In this document: in pieces, positions 45,895-54,722 of the stretch
Numbering within the stretch: the first letter of the stretch is position 1
Layout: each line of letters opens with the position of its first letter
Source of the DNA: Gottschalkia acidurici 9a
GTDB taxonomy: Bacteria; Bacillota; Clostridia; Tissierellales; Gottschalkiaceae
Assembly: GCF_000299355.1 (NCBI RefSeq)
Contig: NC_018664.1
Location: forward strand, 2,216,380-2,280,379
Reading direction: 5' to 3'
DNA length: 64,000 nt
The notes under the pieces: model-generated
What the model saw: only the letters and a program-made list of their open reading frames with translations
What the model was told of the DNA's origin: nothing
Database searches by the model: none
Made by a program: the position numbers and the translations under genes

Positions 45895-46200
45895 TTTGTT
45901 AACTCTTCCTCTGTTATTATCCTTTGAAGCATAAGGTGTAAAATAGTATTTTTATGATACATTCCAGGTGAATTAATTCCTAACATTACTAGATTACTTT
46001 TATACACAAGCATAAACATAACTCCTAGAATCATAGATGAACCATAAGTTATAATTATATTTGCAATCTCTTTTATAGTATTTGGGGTAAATCATCGGTA
46101 TCAACTTCCATTACACCAGAAGCCATTATAATTTCTGCTCCCTTTAAAACAATTCCAACCTTTAGGTATTTTGTAGGCTTTACATAAATAACTTTTTCCA
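45895..46200 (-). pseudogene. Unidentified decayed reading frame
   Basis: Two minus-strand stretches in different frames look protein-like: VGIVLKGAEIIMASGVMEVD (about 46090-46200) and, from 46086 to the TAG at 45895, YGSSMILGVMFMLVYKSNL then MLGINSPGMYHKNTILHLML and ITEEELTKRT. They probably belong to one broken gene. I do not recognise the family. Rest of 45777-46280 shows nothing else. Confidence 0.4.
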
Positions 46201-46280
46201 ATTTCTAATATATTGCTTCAACCTAATGTATTTATCTTTTTCAATAATTTAGAAGAATTATTTTAGAGAGTTCAATTATC

Positions 46281-48182
46281 TTATCTTTTATGCTTTCTAT
46301 TCTTTATTTCTTTGTGAATTTTCTTTATAGCTTTTTTGCTACCTCTTTTAATATCTTTTTCTAACTTTCTTTCCGTATAGTCTAAAAATAAATCATCTAT
46401 ACTATATCCTTCTGGATATAGATCCTCTGCTTTATTTCTTAAAGTAACTTTTCTATAATTTATTTTTACAAGTTCCTTATTCACATATAGTGTTATATTA
46501 TTAATCTCATCTGCACCGTCATATACTAGTATATTTTTCTTTCCATTTATGATGTCTACTGTATCACCTTTTTTAAATTCTTTAAATTTATTTTCGACTT
46601 TCTCTTTTTCTTCTCTTATACAATTATTATATAGCGGTTCGTTTAAGATTATTTCATCACCTGACAGTATTTTTCTTGCTCTATTTAATACAGATTGTTT
46701 CAAATTCATTTTTTCACATATCCATAAAGCATTACTTTCACCACTTTCCCCCATAACAAGCTTATATAAAGGGGTTAGGGTTTCTTTATCAAACTCAACA
46801 CTTGCATTTTTGAAATGTGGATGTTTTTCACTAAATTCTTTTATTCTATCGTAGTGACTAGTACTTATAACTATAGATCCCATTTGATAAAGCTCTTGTA
46901 GTATACTAATTGCAATAGTTGAACCTTCTTTAGGATCTGTACCGCTTCCTAGTTCATCTAAAAGTACTAATGTCCTTTCATTACTTTTATTTACTATATT
47001 GCTTATATTTCTTATATGAGCTGAAAAGGTACTTAGTGAATTTTCTATGCTCTGATTATCTCCTATATCTATAAATATATTTTCAAATACTGAGAATTCA
47101 CAATCCTTATTTCCCTTAATGTGGATACCACTTTGAACAGCTAGTGATAATAGTCCTATAGTTTTTAAAACTATAGTTTTTCCTCCTGCATTAGGTCCTG
47201 TTATAGTAACACATCTGAATTCTTTCCCTATCTGAAAGTCAAGTGGTACGTATTTTTCTATTAATGGATTATACACTTTCTGTAGATTTATATATCCATT
47301 TTTATTTAATTTAGGCTCAATACCATCTATATCTATAGAGTATTTAGCTTTGGCAAATATCATATCATATTCCATCATTAACTCTAGATTTATCTTAATT
47401 TCTTTTATATATGAGAGCACAAATCCAGTGAGAAAGCTTAGTATTTGATATTCTTCATTTTTTTCATCTTCCTTTAGCTTTAAAAGCTCTGAATTGAACT
47501 TTTGAACACTCTTTGGTTCAACAAATACGGTAACTCCTGTTGAAGATGTTGCTACTATTCTACCTTCTACTTTATTCTTATATTCTGACTTTATAGGTAT
47601 AGTGTAGGTATCTCCTCTTTCTGTTATTAAAAATTCTCTTATAGAATCTTTGTTCTTAGATGAGGATAAAAACCTATTTAACTCTTCTTTTATTTTAATT
47701 TCTGTATTTTCTATATATCTTCTTATCCTACTAAGTTCTTTACTTGTACTAGAACTAATCCTATTATTCTTTATAGCTGTATTTATTTCATCCTCTAGTT
47801 CCTCTATTTCATATATTGATCTTGCATAGTTACTTAGATTCAGTGCTATATACTCTTGATCTAACATAAATCTTTTTATACTTCTACAAGCCCTTAAAAA
47901 GTCTGATATAGTTATTAATTCACTTGGATTCAATATAGTTCCCATATCTATTTTTTCAATGCTATCCTCTATGTCAAATAATCCAGCTAGTGGAGGATTT
48001 CCTTGTCTTAAAATAATACTTTTCGCTTCACTAGTGTCCCTCAACATTCTTTCTACAACTTTTATATCTGTTGAAGGATTTAGTTTATCTATTAATTTTT
48101 TTCCTAAATTACTTGTACAATAGTTTTTTACTCTATCTTTAAGTTCAAAATATCCTAATTTATCCATCGTATTTAAATTCAT
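46281..48182 (-). CDS. MutS2-type ATPase without Smr domain
   Basis: The 633-aa protein has the MutS2 clamp/lever part (1-290, long helices; EFLITERGDTYTIPIKSEYK and SSTGVTVFVEP are MutS2 hallmarks), then the MutS ATPase: Walker A ITGPNAGGKTIVLKTIG, LSTFSAHIRNI, Walker B TLVLLDELGSGTDPKEG and STSHYDRIKEFS. It ends in a short basic tail (KAIKKIHKEIKNRKHKR); the usual KOW-like segment is short and the C-terminal Smr nuclease domain of about 80 residues is missing. So it is a paralogue or variant of MutS2. In B. subtilis MutS2 has been linked to rescue of collided ribosomes. AAGGAGGT precedes the ATG; see the leader upstream. Confidence 0.85.
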   Translation of the reverse strand: MNLNTMDKLGYFELKDRVKNYCTSNLGKKLIDKLNPSTDIKVVERMLRDTSEAKSIILRQGNPPLAGLFDIEDSIEKIDMGTILNPSELITISDFLRACRSIKRFMLDQEYIALNLSNYARSIYEIEELEDEINTAIKNNRISSSTSKELSRIRRYIENTEIKIKEELNRFLSSSKNKDSIREFLITERGDTYTIPIKSEYKNKVEGRIVATSSTGVTVFVEPKSVQKFNSELLKLKEDEKNEEYQILSFLTGFVLSYIKEIKINLELMMEYDMIFAKAKYSIDIDGIEPKLNKNGYINLQKVYNPLIEKYVPLDFQIGKEFRCVTITGPNAGGKTIVLKTIGLLSLAVQSGIHIKGNKDCEFSVFENIFIDIGDNQSIENSLSTFSAHIRNISNIVNKSNERTLVLLDELGSGTDPKEGSTIAISILQELYQMGSIVISTSHYDRIKEFSEKHPHFKNASVEFDKETLTPLYKLVMGESGESNALWICEKMNLKQSVLNRARKILSGDEIILNEPLYNNCIREEKEKVENKFKEFKKGDTVDIINGKKNILVYDGADEINNITLYVNKELVKINYRKVTLRNKAEDLYPEGYSIDDLFLDYTERKLEKDIKRGSKKAIKKIHKEIKNRKHKR

Positions 48183-48290
48183 TTGAATACCTCCTTATAA
48201 TAAAAGGAGAAGATTTAATAACCATCTATGAACTTAATTTAATTTGTAAGATATGAATTAAAATAAATGGTTATCTGATATTTAATTGTA

Positions 48291-48325
48291 AAAACAAAAA
48301 AACTGTGGCAGAAAATCCCACAGTT
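48291..48325 (-). terminator. Intrinsic terminator inside the mutS2-like leader
   Basis: On the minus strand AACTGTGG and CCACAGTT form a stem with a 9-nt loop, followed by T7-G-T5. It lies about 110 bp upstream of the mutS2-like ATG and about 220 nt after its promoter, so it would stop transcription before the gene unless prevented. Confidence 0.85.
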
Positions 48326-48495
48326 AGTCCTTAAAACCATACAATTGTAGTGTATAGTTAGTTTTTAGTATTTTAGCTTTAAATATAAGGACTATAAAGT
48401 TATTAAATCTTCTCTTATAAAAGACTGCACTTAAATAAGGGGTCTCTAATTTTTCCCCTAAATATAATGCAATATTTTATTTTGATTAAAAAGAT

Positions 48496-48510
48496 TTAAT
48501 AAACACTCAT
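48496..48510 (-). CDS. Putative leader peptide MSVY
   Basis: ATG AGT GTT TAT TAA, preceded by AAGGAG with a 6-nt spacing. So short an ORF with so good a ribosome binding site is rarely accidental in a leader, and its codons lie in a predicted stem. Like other stalling leaders, it may work through ribosome position, not through the peptide. Confidence 0.5.
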   Translation of the reverse strand: MSVY

Positions 48511-48548
48511 AAGCTGCTCCTTATATAACCATTAATTTTAATATAGTT

Positions 48549-48577
48549 TTATGATATTTCAACTACACTAGTTTGTC
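48549..48577 (-). promoter_or_regulatory. Promoter of the mutS2-like leader
   Basis: Minus strand TTGACA (48572-48577), 17-bp spacer, TATCAT (48549-48554). It lies about 370 bp upstream of the mutS2-like start. Confidence 0.7.
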
Positions 48578-48613
48578 AAGTGGAAAACTAATATCAGAGT
48601 TTAAATAAATAAG

Positions 48614-48650
48614 AGAGTTATAAACTCTTAAGAGTTTATAACTCTTTTTA
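48614..48650 (-). terminator. Terminator after the HesB-like gene
   Basis: AGAGTTATAAACTCT and AGAGTTTATAACTCT pair perfectly around TA, with A/T runs at both sides; 24 bp beyond the gene's stop. Confidence 0.9.
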
Positions 48651-48673
48651 AGAAAACTATATGGTATTTATTC

Positions 48674-48943
48674 TTATTTAGAATAATTTATAATGAAGTC
48701 ATCTCCCCATGGAAAATTGCCATAGTCAATATTTATATAGGGAGTTTTATTTACTGTCTTTTTATCTATAAACACGTTAACTCCTTCTACATCGAACATT
48801 TCATCATTCTCTGTAGGCTCATCCTGAACCCAATCAAAGGCAACCCCCATTCAAGATTTTCTTGATACATAAAACCTTACATTTTGTCCTGACAGTTCTT
48901 CATGAAGTTTTTCTTTTGCTTCATCTGTAATATTAAACTTCAT
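48674..48943 (-). CDS. HesB/IscA-like protein, probable selenoprotein (UGA at codon 31)
   Basis: The ATG at 48941-48943 is 8 nt from AAGGAG. The frame is 89 codons with one internal TGA (48851-48853, codon 31). Both sides are HesB-like: MKFNITDEAKEKLHEELSGQ, NVRFYVSRKS-U-MGVAFDW, then VQDEPTENDEMFDVEGVNVF and YINIDYG. Aligned on the downstream DE(P), the UGA falls exactly where IscA/HesB relatives have the Cys of GCSGP. HesB-like selenoproteins are a known family in clostridia. A 7-bp stem (48814-48832) with a 5-nt loop AGGAU begins 19 nt after the UGA. There is no Cys elsewhere. If Sec is not inserted, the gene is a pseudogene making 30 aa. Confidence 0.65.
48814..48832 (-). promoter_or_regulatory. 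Candidate bacterial SECIS stem-loop
   Basis: RNA UGGGUUC and GAGCCUA pair (two G-U) around the loop AGGAU. The loop starts 26 nt after the UGA and has G as its second base, in line with the loose bacterial SECIS rules (loop 16-37 nt from UGA, G in the first two loop bases). Confidence 0.5.
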
Positions 48944-49076
48944 TTTCATCACTCCTTAATTTTGAGTTTATTTTCTTACTTATCTTATACCCTTTTTATC
49001 ATTTTATAACCTTTTTATTTTTGTATATTTAAATATCCAAATGTTACGATGTTATTTTATCATAATAACAATATAT

Positions 49077-49967
49077 CTAAAAGTAGTTTTTTGAATATTC
49101 CTTGAGCATATCTATAAACACTCTGGCGATCGTAGACGTTTTACTACCTTTAGGATAAATATATGAAAAATCTCTTGTATACTTGTCATCCATAGGTATT
49201 AAACGTATATTGTCATATTTCAATTCTTCTTCTACTACTAGTGATGATATAAAGGTAATTCCTAAATTATTTTTTACTGTTTCTTTTATAGCATAGTTAC
49301 TTCCAAGCACTATTATGCTTTTCGGACTTATTTTATTTTTCAATAAAAAAAGATCTAGCTGTTCTCTACTTCCAGAACCTTTTTCTCTTCCTATCCATAC
49401 TTGATTCTCAATATATTCCTTTGAAATTTTATTTTTTAAAATAGGATTATTTTTACCTACTGCTAAGACTATATTATCTTCATATATACTTTCATATGTA
49501 AATTTATTTTTATTAACTGTTCCTTCTATTAATCCTAAATCCAATTCATAATTTTCTACTTTCTCACATATATGAGATGTATTTTCTATAGTAATGTACA
49601 ACTCTATATCTTTATATTTTTCCCTAAATACACCTAAAAACGATGGAATAAAATACTCTCCTAATGTAAAACTACAACCTATATGCAGTACCCCTTTCAT
49701 TTTGCTTTCATATCCACTTAATTCCTCTTTAGTTTCTTCTAGAATATTTATAATCTTTTTAGCTTTCTCATACAATAGTTTTCCTTGTTTTGTTATGAAT
49801 ATCTTTTTTTGCTTAACAGACCTTTGTATAAGAGTTGTTTCAAAGTATTGCTCAAGATTTTTTATATGAAGACTCACGCTTGGTTGTGAAAGACCGATTT
49901 TCTCCCCTGCTTTTGTGAAGTTATTGCATTCAACGACACATATAAATGTTTTTAACTCTTCTATCAT
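49077..49967 (-). CDS. LysR-family regulator (CysL/YeiE-like)
   Basis: The 296-aa regulator starts with the LysR winged helix (MIEELKTFICVVECNNFTKA, GEKIGLSQPSVSLHIKNLEQ, YFETTLIQRS) and continues with a periplasmic-binding-protein-like effector domain (about 90-296). The frame is open to 49997, but AAGGAG lies 9 nt before ATG 49965-49967, so this start is used. It is divergent from a YeiH-family transporter; LysR-YeiH pairs of this type are common and often linked to sulfur compounds, so it probably controls that gene. Confidence 0.92.
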   Translation of the reverse strand: MIEELKTFICVVECNNFTKAGEKIGLSQPSVSLHIKNLEQYFETTLIQRSVKQKKIFITKQGKLLYEKAKKIINILEETKEELSGYESKMKGVLHIGCSFTLGEYFIPSFLGVFREKYKDIELYITIENTSHICEKVENYELDLGLIEGTVNKNKFTYESIYEDNIVLAVGKNNPILKNKISKEYIENQVWIGREKGSGSREQLDLFLLKNKISPKSIIVLGSNYAIKETVKNNLGITFISSLVVEEELKYDNIRLIPMDDKYTRDFSYIYPKGSKTSTIARVFIDMLKEYSKNYF

Positions 49968-50174
49968 TAGATATCTACTCCTTCTTACACTAATCATTAG
50001 TATTCTAAATGATTATTATTAAATATATATATTTTACTTATGATTATATAATTATTATACTTTATTATGCAAATAACTTTAGTATCTCTTGTATTCCTTA
50101 AATAGCTAAACTTTTATTTCTATCTATATTTTCTTAAATCTTATTGTCATAAATAATAAAGGCAGGTGTCTTAT

Positions 50175-51173
50175 ATGAAATACATTAAAATACTCCCTGG
50201 TCTTATAGTTTGTATCTTAATAGCTTACTTAGGACAATTTCTAGGGTCATATATTCCAAGCATTGGTGGTGCATCTATTGCTATTTTTCTTGGTATTTTA
50301 TTAAAAAATACTTTATTAAATAATAAGTTATTTGAAAAAGGAAGCACATTTGCTGAATCTAATCTTTTGTCTTATTCTATAGTCCTACTTGGAGGAACTT
50401 TAAGTGCGAAAACTATTATGCAAATAGGTAATACTGGAGTAACTTTTATAGTTATCCAAATGACTATAACTATACTCGGAGCTATTTTTATAGGTAAAAA
50501 GTTAGGCTTTTCTAAAAAGTTTCGTTTTTTAATGGCAAGTGGTAACGCTGTATGTGGATCGTCAGCTATAGGGGCAACTGCTCCAGCCATAGGAGCTAGT
50601 GATGAGGATAAAAGCATAAGCATAACTATAGTAAACGTAACTGGTACTGTTTTAATGCTGTTACTTCCTTTAATAGCTAAATTTACTTTTTCATATGATA
50701 CAGTTAAAACATCTGCTCTTATAGGTGGAGTTCTTCAGTCAGTTGGACAAGTTGTTGCTAGTGGGAGCATGGTCAGTTTAGATGTAAAGGATTTATCTAC
50801 TATCTTTAAGATAGTTAGAATAATATTTTTAGTTTTTGTTGTTTTATCTTTTAGCATGTTGAATAATGATGGCCTGGACAAAAAAAATATAAAAAATAAA
50901 TCTAAATTGTCAAATATAAAAGTTCCTTGGTATGTTGTTGGCTTTTTTATAATGTGTTTTCTATTTACAGTAGGTATTATTCCTAGCGAAATATCTAGAG
51001 CATTTAAATCTATAAGCAATAGTTTTGAAATAATAGCTCTAGCTGGTATAGGTATGAGAGTTAACTTAAAGTCTCTCATAAAGCAAGGATTTAAAATTTC
51101 TGTTTATGCCATACTTATAGCACTAGTTCAAGTAGTATCTGCTCTTTCATTAATAACTCTTCTTATTTCATAA
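50175..51173 (+). CDS. YeiH/UPF0324-family transporter
   Basis: Membrane protein of 332 aa with about ten TM helices. Family features include SIGGASIAIFLGILLKNTLL, LLSYSIVLLGGTLSAKTI, MASGNAVCGSSAIGATAPAIGA, GGVLQSVGQVVASGSMVS and the C-terminal EIIALAGIGMRVNLKSL. The CGSSAI and GATAPAIGA stretch is the hallmark. The start ATG (50175) is preceded by AGGCAGGTG. Proteins of this family are annotated as putative sulfate exporters; the real substrate is not firmly known. Divergent LysR regulator. Confidence 0.9.
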   Translation: MKYIKILPGLIVCILIAYLGQFLGSYIPSIGGASIAIFLGILLKNTLLNNKLFEKGSTFAESNLLSYSIVLLGGTLSAKTIMQIGNTGVTFIVIQMTITILGAIFIGKKLGFSKKFRFLMASGNAVCGSSAIGATAPAIGASDEDKSISITIVNVTGTVLMLLLPLIAKFTFSYDTVKTSALIGGVLQSVGQVVASGSMVSLDVKDLSTIFKIVRIIFLVFVVLSFSMLNNDGLDKKNIKNKSKLSNIKVPWYVVGFFIMCFLFTVGIIPSEISRAFKSISNSFEIIALAGIGMRVNLKSLIKQGFKISVYAILIALVQVVSALSLITLLIS

Positions 51174-51189
51174 GTTTATTTACAACGAA

Positions 51190-51224
51190 AAGTCATGCAC
51201 CTAGGATTAATTAGTACATGACTT
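51190..51224. terminator. Terminator after the YeiH-family gene
   Basis: AAGTCATGCAC and GTACATGACTT pair with one mismatch around a loop of about 13 nt. It lies between convergent genes. Confidence 0.65.
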
Positions 51225-51269
51225 CTCAATGTATATATATTAAGTTTTAAGTTCTCAGAGTTTATCTAT

Positions 51270-52904
51270 TTATTTTTCATTTATTATTTCATTTGTTATT
51301 GCATTTATACTAATTTTTTTATCAAAATCTATACAATATACTAATTTAACTACATCTTGCTTATCTTTATCATTTTCTCGTAATATGTATCTTAGATCGA
51401 AATCATAATTGTTTAATAAAGCTTCATATGCTTCTTCTTTTGTTATAACATTCTGCTTATCTGGGAATTGTCCTATATCATCCCAATCGTAAACGAATGT
51501 CTCTATATCTCCCGTCTCAGGATCTACACGTATGTTAAATCCATTTTCTGCAAAGTATACGTCATTTTCTTTTCTACCAAAGGCAAATTCATGAATACCA
51601 TTGTCTAATACTCTGTCAAACTCCTCTATATAAGATATCTTTTCAAACTTATTTGGATGAACTTTTTTTATAAAGTCTGAAGCTATTTTTAACATATCTT
51701 TTTTTTGATACTTTTCTTCTCTTTTTGTTTCATACTTTCTTTTGTTAAAGGATTTAACCTCTTTAGTTTTTAAATCAATTCTTACATCAATATGATCTAA
51801 TACATAATCATTTTTATTTTCTACGTTTCTAAACCGTAATTCCAACACATGATTACTAGCATTATGTTCTTGGTACAACAAATACGCACCATATATTCTA
51901 TAATTTTTATCAATATTTACAAAATCTCTAGCTATTTTTTCTGCCTCTTTTTCACTTATCATACTATATTTTTCTTTTTGAGTTGAAGGTTCTTTATAAA
52001 AATATGCTTTACCTGTGGAAAAATTTCTATTTTTATTTTTAGTGTAATAATCTAAGGTTTCTTTAGTTTTAGCGTCTATCAATTTAGATGGATCTTTTAT
52101 AGAGTAAGATAAATAGGGATTTTGGGTCTTATAGTCTAGTTCGTATAAAAGTTGTAAATCTACATTATCTTTGAATATTTTTTTTGCTTCATCTTCTGAT
52201 AGTATGTTTGACTTATTTGGTAAAACCATATCCTTATCTGATGATTTTACCATACCTATTAAGTCTTTCATTGTTGGACCAATCTGTATCATTCCAATAT
52301 CTCCAGTATAACTGTTTAATGTAACATACATACCGTTTTCATAAAAAGGTATATTATCTTCTTTTCTTATATAACTTATATCTATATGGTCTTGATTTAT
52401 TTCTTTAATTTCATCAATTTCAATTTTTTTTAATATTCCAGGACTAACTCTTTCTATATATTTCTCAAAATTTTTAATTGCGTCTTCACTTTTTATTTCA
52501 TCTTTGTTTGCTTCTACGTTATCAATATGATTCATAACATATGAATTATAGTACTTACTTATTGTCCTGTCTTTATTAATACTTATATCCAAAGAAGCAT
52601 CGTCTTTTTCACTTTTCTTAAATGTGACAGAGTAATAGTTTTCTTTCGACCCTTCACTTACGTAGAATTTAGCGCTACTATACTCCTCACCAATACCAAA
52701 TATTGATCTTATCTCCTCTATGAGCTGTTGTTGTAACTCTTCATCTTGCTCTATTAACATATCTAATGGCTTGTCCTTCATAACTATTAATTTACTCTTT
52801 TCTATACTTTTATCTATCGCACTTGCACTGTTACAGCCTGTTGTTATACTAATTATACAGATCATTGGTACTAATGTTTTAACAACCTTTTTTCTAAATT
52901 TCAT
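51270..52904 (-). CDS. YcdB/YcdC-repeat lipoprotein (copy 1)
   Basis: The 544-aa protein has a lipoprotein signal (MKFRKKVVKTLVPMICIISI, lipobox TTGC) and two long halves, each with PepSY/YcdB-like units: ISEKEAEKIARDFVNID, EKYQKKDMLKIASDFIKKVH, and the repeated VDPETGDIETF and LNSYTGDIGMIQ type strands. It is a full-length paralogue of the gene at 53058-54722; the signal peptides align residue by residue, which also sets the start at 52904. The function is not known; the repeats occur in surface proteins and may inhibit or regulate proteases. The two are 142 bp apart in tandem. Confidence 0.78.
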   Translation of the reverse strand: MKFRKKVVKTLVPMICIISITTGCNSASAIDKSIEKSKLIVMKDKPLDMLIEQDEELQQQLIEEIRSIFGIGEEYSSAKFYVSEGSKENYYSVTFKKSEKDDASLDISINKDRTISKYYNSYVMNHIDNVEANKDEIKSEDAIKNFEKYIERVSPGILKKIEIDEIKEINQDHIDISYIRKEDNIPFYENGMYVTLNSYTGDIGMIQIGPTMKDLIGMVKSSDKDMVLPNKSNILSEDEAKKIFKDNVDLQLLYELDYKTQNPYLSYSIKDPSKLIDAKTKETLDYYTKNKNRNFSTGKAYFYKEPSTQKEKYSMISEKEAEKIARDFVNIDKNYRIYGAYLLYQEHNASNHVLELRFRNVENKNDYVLDHIDVRIDLKTKEVKSFNKRKYETKREEKYQKKDMLKIASDFIKKVHPNKFEKISYIEEFDRVLDNGIHEFAFGRKENDVYFAENGFNIRVDPETGDIETFVYDWDDIGQFPDKQNVITKEEAYEALLNNYDFDLRYILRENDKDKQDVVKLVYCIDFDKKISINAITNEIINEK

Positions 52905-53057
52905 TATCCATACCAATCCTTTCTAGACCATTTTATAATCTAAATATTTAAATGCATAAATGATAGAATAAAATAGCTAATTGTATTAATTAATGTAGCA
53001 AGAAAGTTATCTTACAATTGTTTTATCTTTTCTATTCATTCTTATTTCCTTATATTA

Positions 53058-54722
53058 TTATTTTACTTTTATTATTTTCTCATCATTTTCACCTAGTACC
53101 TCACCTGTTCTAGCATCTAGACTAATTTCTTTATAAAAATCTACCCCATATACTAGTTTAATTATATTTCTTTTACCTTTATCATCTTCTAGTATCGTAT
53201 ATCTTAAATCAAAATCATAATTGTTTAATAGAGTTTCATATGCCTCTTCTTTTGTTATGATATCCTGCTTATCTGAAAATTCATCTATATTATCCCAGTC
53301 ATAAAAAAAGCCTACTATATCTCCTGTTTGAGGGTCTACATCTACAATAAATCCATTCTCTATAAAGTGTATGCCATTTTCTATTCTACTAATTTTAAAT
53401 CTATGTATTCCATTACTTAACTCTTCATCTCCTATATAAGATGTCTTTTCAAACTTTTCTGGATGAGCCTTTTTTGTAAAGTCTTTAGCTAGTTTTAATG
53501 TATCTTTTTTATTATATTTTTCCTCTCTTTTGCCTTCATACTTTCTTTTATTGAAAGATCTAACTTCTTTAGTTCTAGCGTTAACATTTACTACAACAAT
53601 GTCTAATGCATCATCTGTATCTCCATTTCTGTCCCAAAATCTTAACTCCCATAGCCAATCATCAGTATCATATTTATTACGCAGTATGTATACATCCATA
53701 TCTTTATTTTCTATTTTATAATTTTCACCAATATCCAAATACTCTCTAGCTATCTCTTCCGCCTCTTTTTCACTTATCATACTGTCTTTTTCTTTTTGAG
53801 TTAAAGGTTCTTCATAGTAATAATAACTTTTACCCATACGTAAACTTATCCTTTCGTCCTCAGAATAATAGTCTAGAGTTTTTTTGGTTTTAGCATCGAT
53901 TAAACTAGATGGATTTTTTATAGAATAAAATAAATATGGCACCTTAGTTTTATAGTCTAGTTTATATAGCAATTCTAAACCTACTTTATCTTTAAATATC
54001 TTTTTTGCTTCATCCTTTGATATTATATTTTCTTTATCTGGTATTACCATATTATCATTTACCACCCCCGCTGTTTCTAGTAGGCTGTTAGTAGCCGAAT
54101 TAAATTGAATACTTGTAATTTCTCCAGTATTACTATTTAAAGAAGCGTACAGTGTATCGTTAAAAAATTGTACACCATTTTCTTTTCTTACATAATCTAG
54201 ACGTACATAGCTTTGATTTCCTAAATTTATTTTATCTAGTTCAACCTCGTCTAATATTCCAGGACTAATCTTTTCCATATACTGCTCAAAATTTTTAATA
54301 TATTTTTCTTGTTCATTTTTACTTATATTTGCTTTTAACTCATAAACATCTTGATTTCTATACGGATCAATATACGTATTATCATATCTAGTTATAATCA
54401 TATCTTTGTTTAAAAACACACTAATAGCTTTTGAGTCTTTTTCATTCTTTTTAAAGACTACATCATAACCTTCAAATACCTTAAATTTAGTATATTTATA
54501 TTCTTCTCCAATATCAAAAATTATTCTAAGCTTTTCTATAAGCTTTTGCTGTAGCTCTTCATCTTGTTCTATTAGGACATCTAATGGCTTGTCTTCCATA
54601 ACTATTAGTTTACTCTTCTCTATATTTTTATCTATAGCACTTACGCTGTTACATCCTGTAGTTATGCTAACTATGCACACCATCGGTATTCCTATCCTTA
54701 TGATAGTTTTTTTAAGTCTCAT
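53058..54722 (-). CDS. YcdB/YcdC-repeat lipoprotein (copy 2)
   Basis: The 554-aa protein begins MRLKKTIIRIGIPMVCIVSI and the lipobox TTGC, and shares blocks with copy 1 such as CNS-SAIDK-IEKSKLIVM-DKPL, ISEKEAEEIAREYLDIGENY and YDFDLRY. It is secreted and lipid-anchored, with beta-strands VDPQTGDIVGFFYDWD and NSNTGEITSIQFN. It is the upstream copy on the minus strand, so a tandem duplication has occurred. Function unknown. A terminator-like stem lies upstream, so both copies may be expressed from their own promoters. Confidence 0.78.
   Translation of the reverse strand: MRLKKTIIRIGIPMVCIVSITTGCNSVSAIDKNIEKSKLIVMEDKPLDVLIEQDEELQQKLIEKLRIIFDIGEEYKYTKFKVFEGYDVVFKKNEKDSKAISVFLNKDMIITRYDNTYIDPYRNQDVYELKANISKNEQEKYIKNFEQYMEKISPGILDEVELDKINLGNQSYVRLDYVRKENGVQFFNDTLYASLNSNTGEITSIQFNSATNSLLETAGVVNDNMVIPDKENIISKDEAKKIFKDKVGLELLYKLDYKTKVPYLFYSIKNPSSLIDAKTKKTLDYYSEDERISLRMGKSYYYYEEPLTQKEKDSMISEKEAEEIAREYLDIGENYKIENKDMDVYILRNKYDTDDWLWELRFWDRNGDTDDALDIVVVNVNARTKEVRSFNKRKYEGKREEKYNKKDTLKLAKDFTKKAHPEKFEKTSYIGDEELSNGIHRFKISRIENGIHFIENGFIVDVDPQTGDIVGFFYDWDNIDEFSDKQDIITKEEAYETLLNNYDFDLRYTILEDDKGKRNIIKLVYGVDFYKEISLDARTGEVLGENDEKIIKVK

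Larger units (their letters stand above)
48291..48542 (-). ncRNA. Candidate ribosome-controlled attenuator leader
   Basis: From the expected start near 48542 the RNA has a strong Shine-Dalgarno AAGGAG (48517-48522), then a four-codon ORF (48496-48510). The segment 48491-48504, which includes the ORF's 3' end and stop, is complementary to 48399-48411 (13 bp with one bulge). A GGGG/CCCC hairpin lies between (about 48438-48458). AGTCCTTA (48387-48394) can pair with TAAGGACT (48326-48333) next to the terminator. This is the logic of translation-dependent attenuators of antibiotic-response genes; no known family was matched. Confidence 0.55.

Noticed and set aside
48674-48850. Separate short gene starting after the UGA of the HesB-like frame
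   Set aside because: An ATG follows the TGA at once, but it has no ribosome binding site, and the HesB-type match runs through the TGA without a gap.
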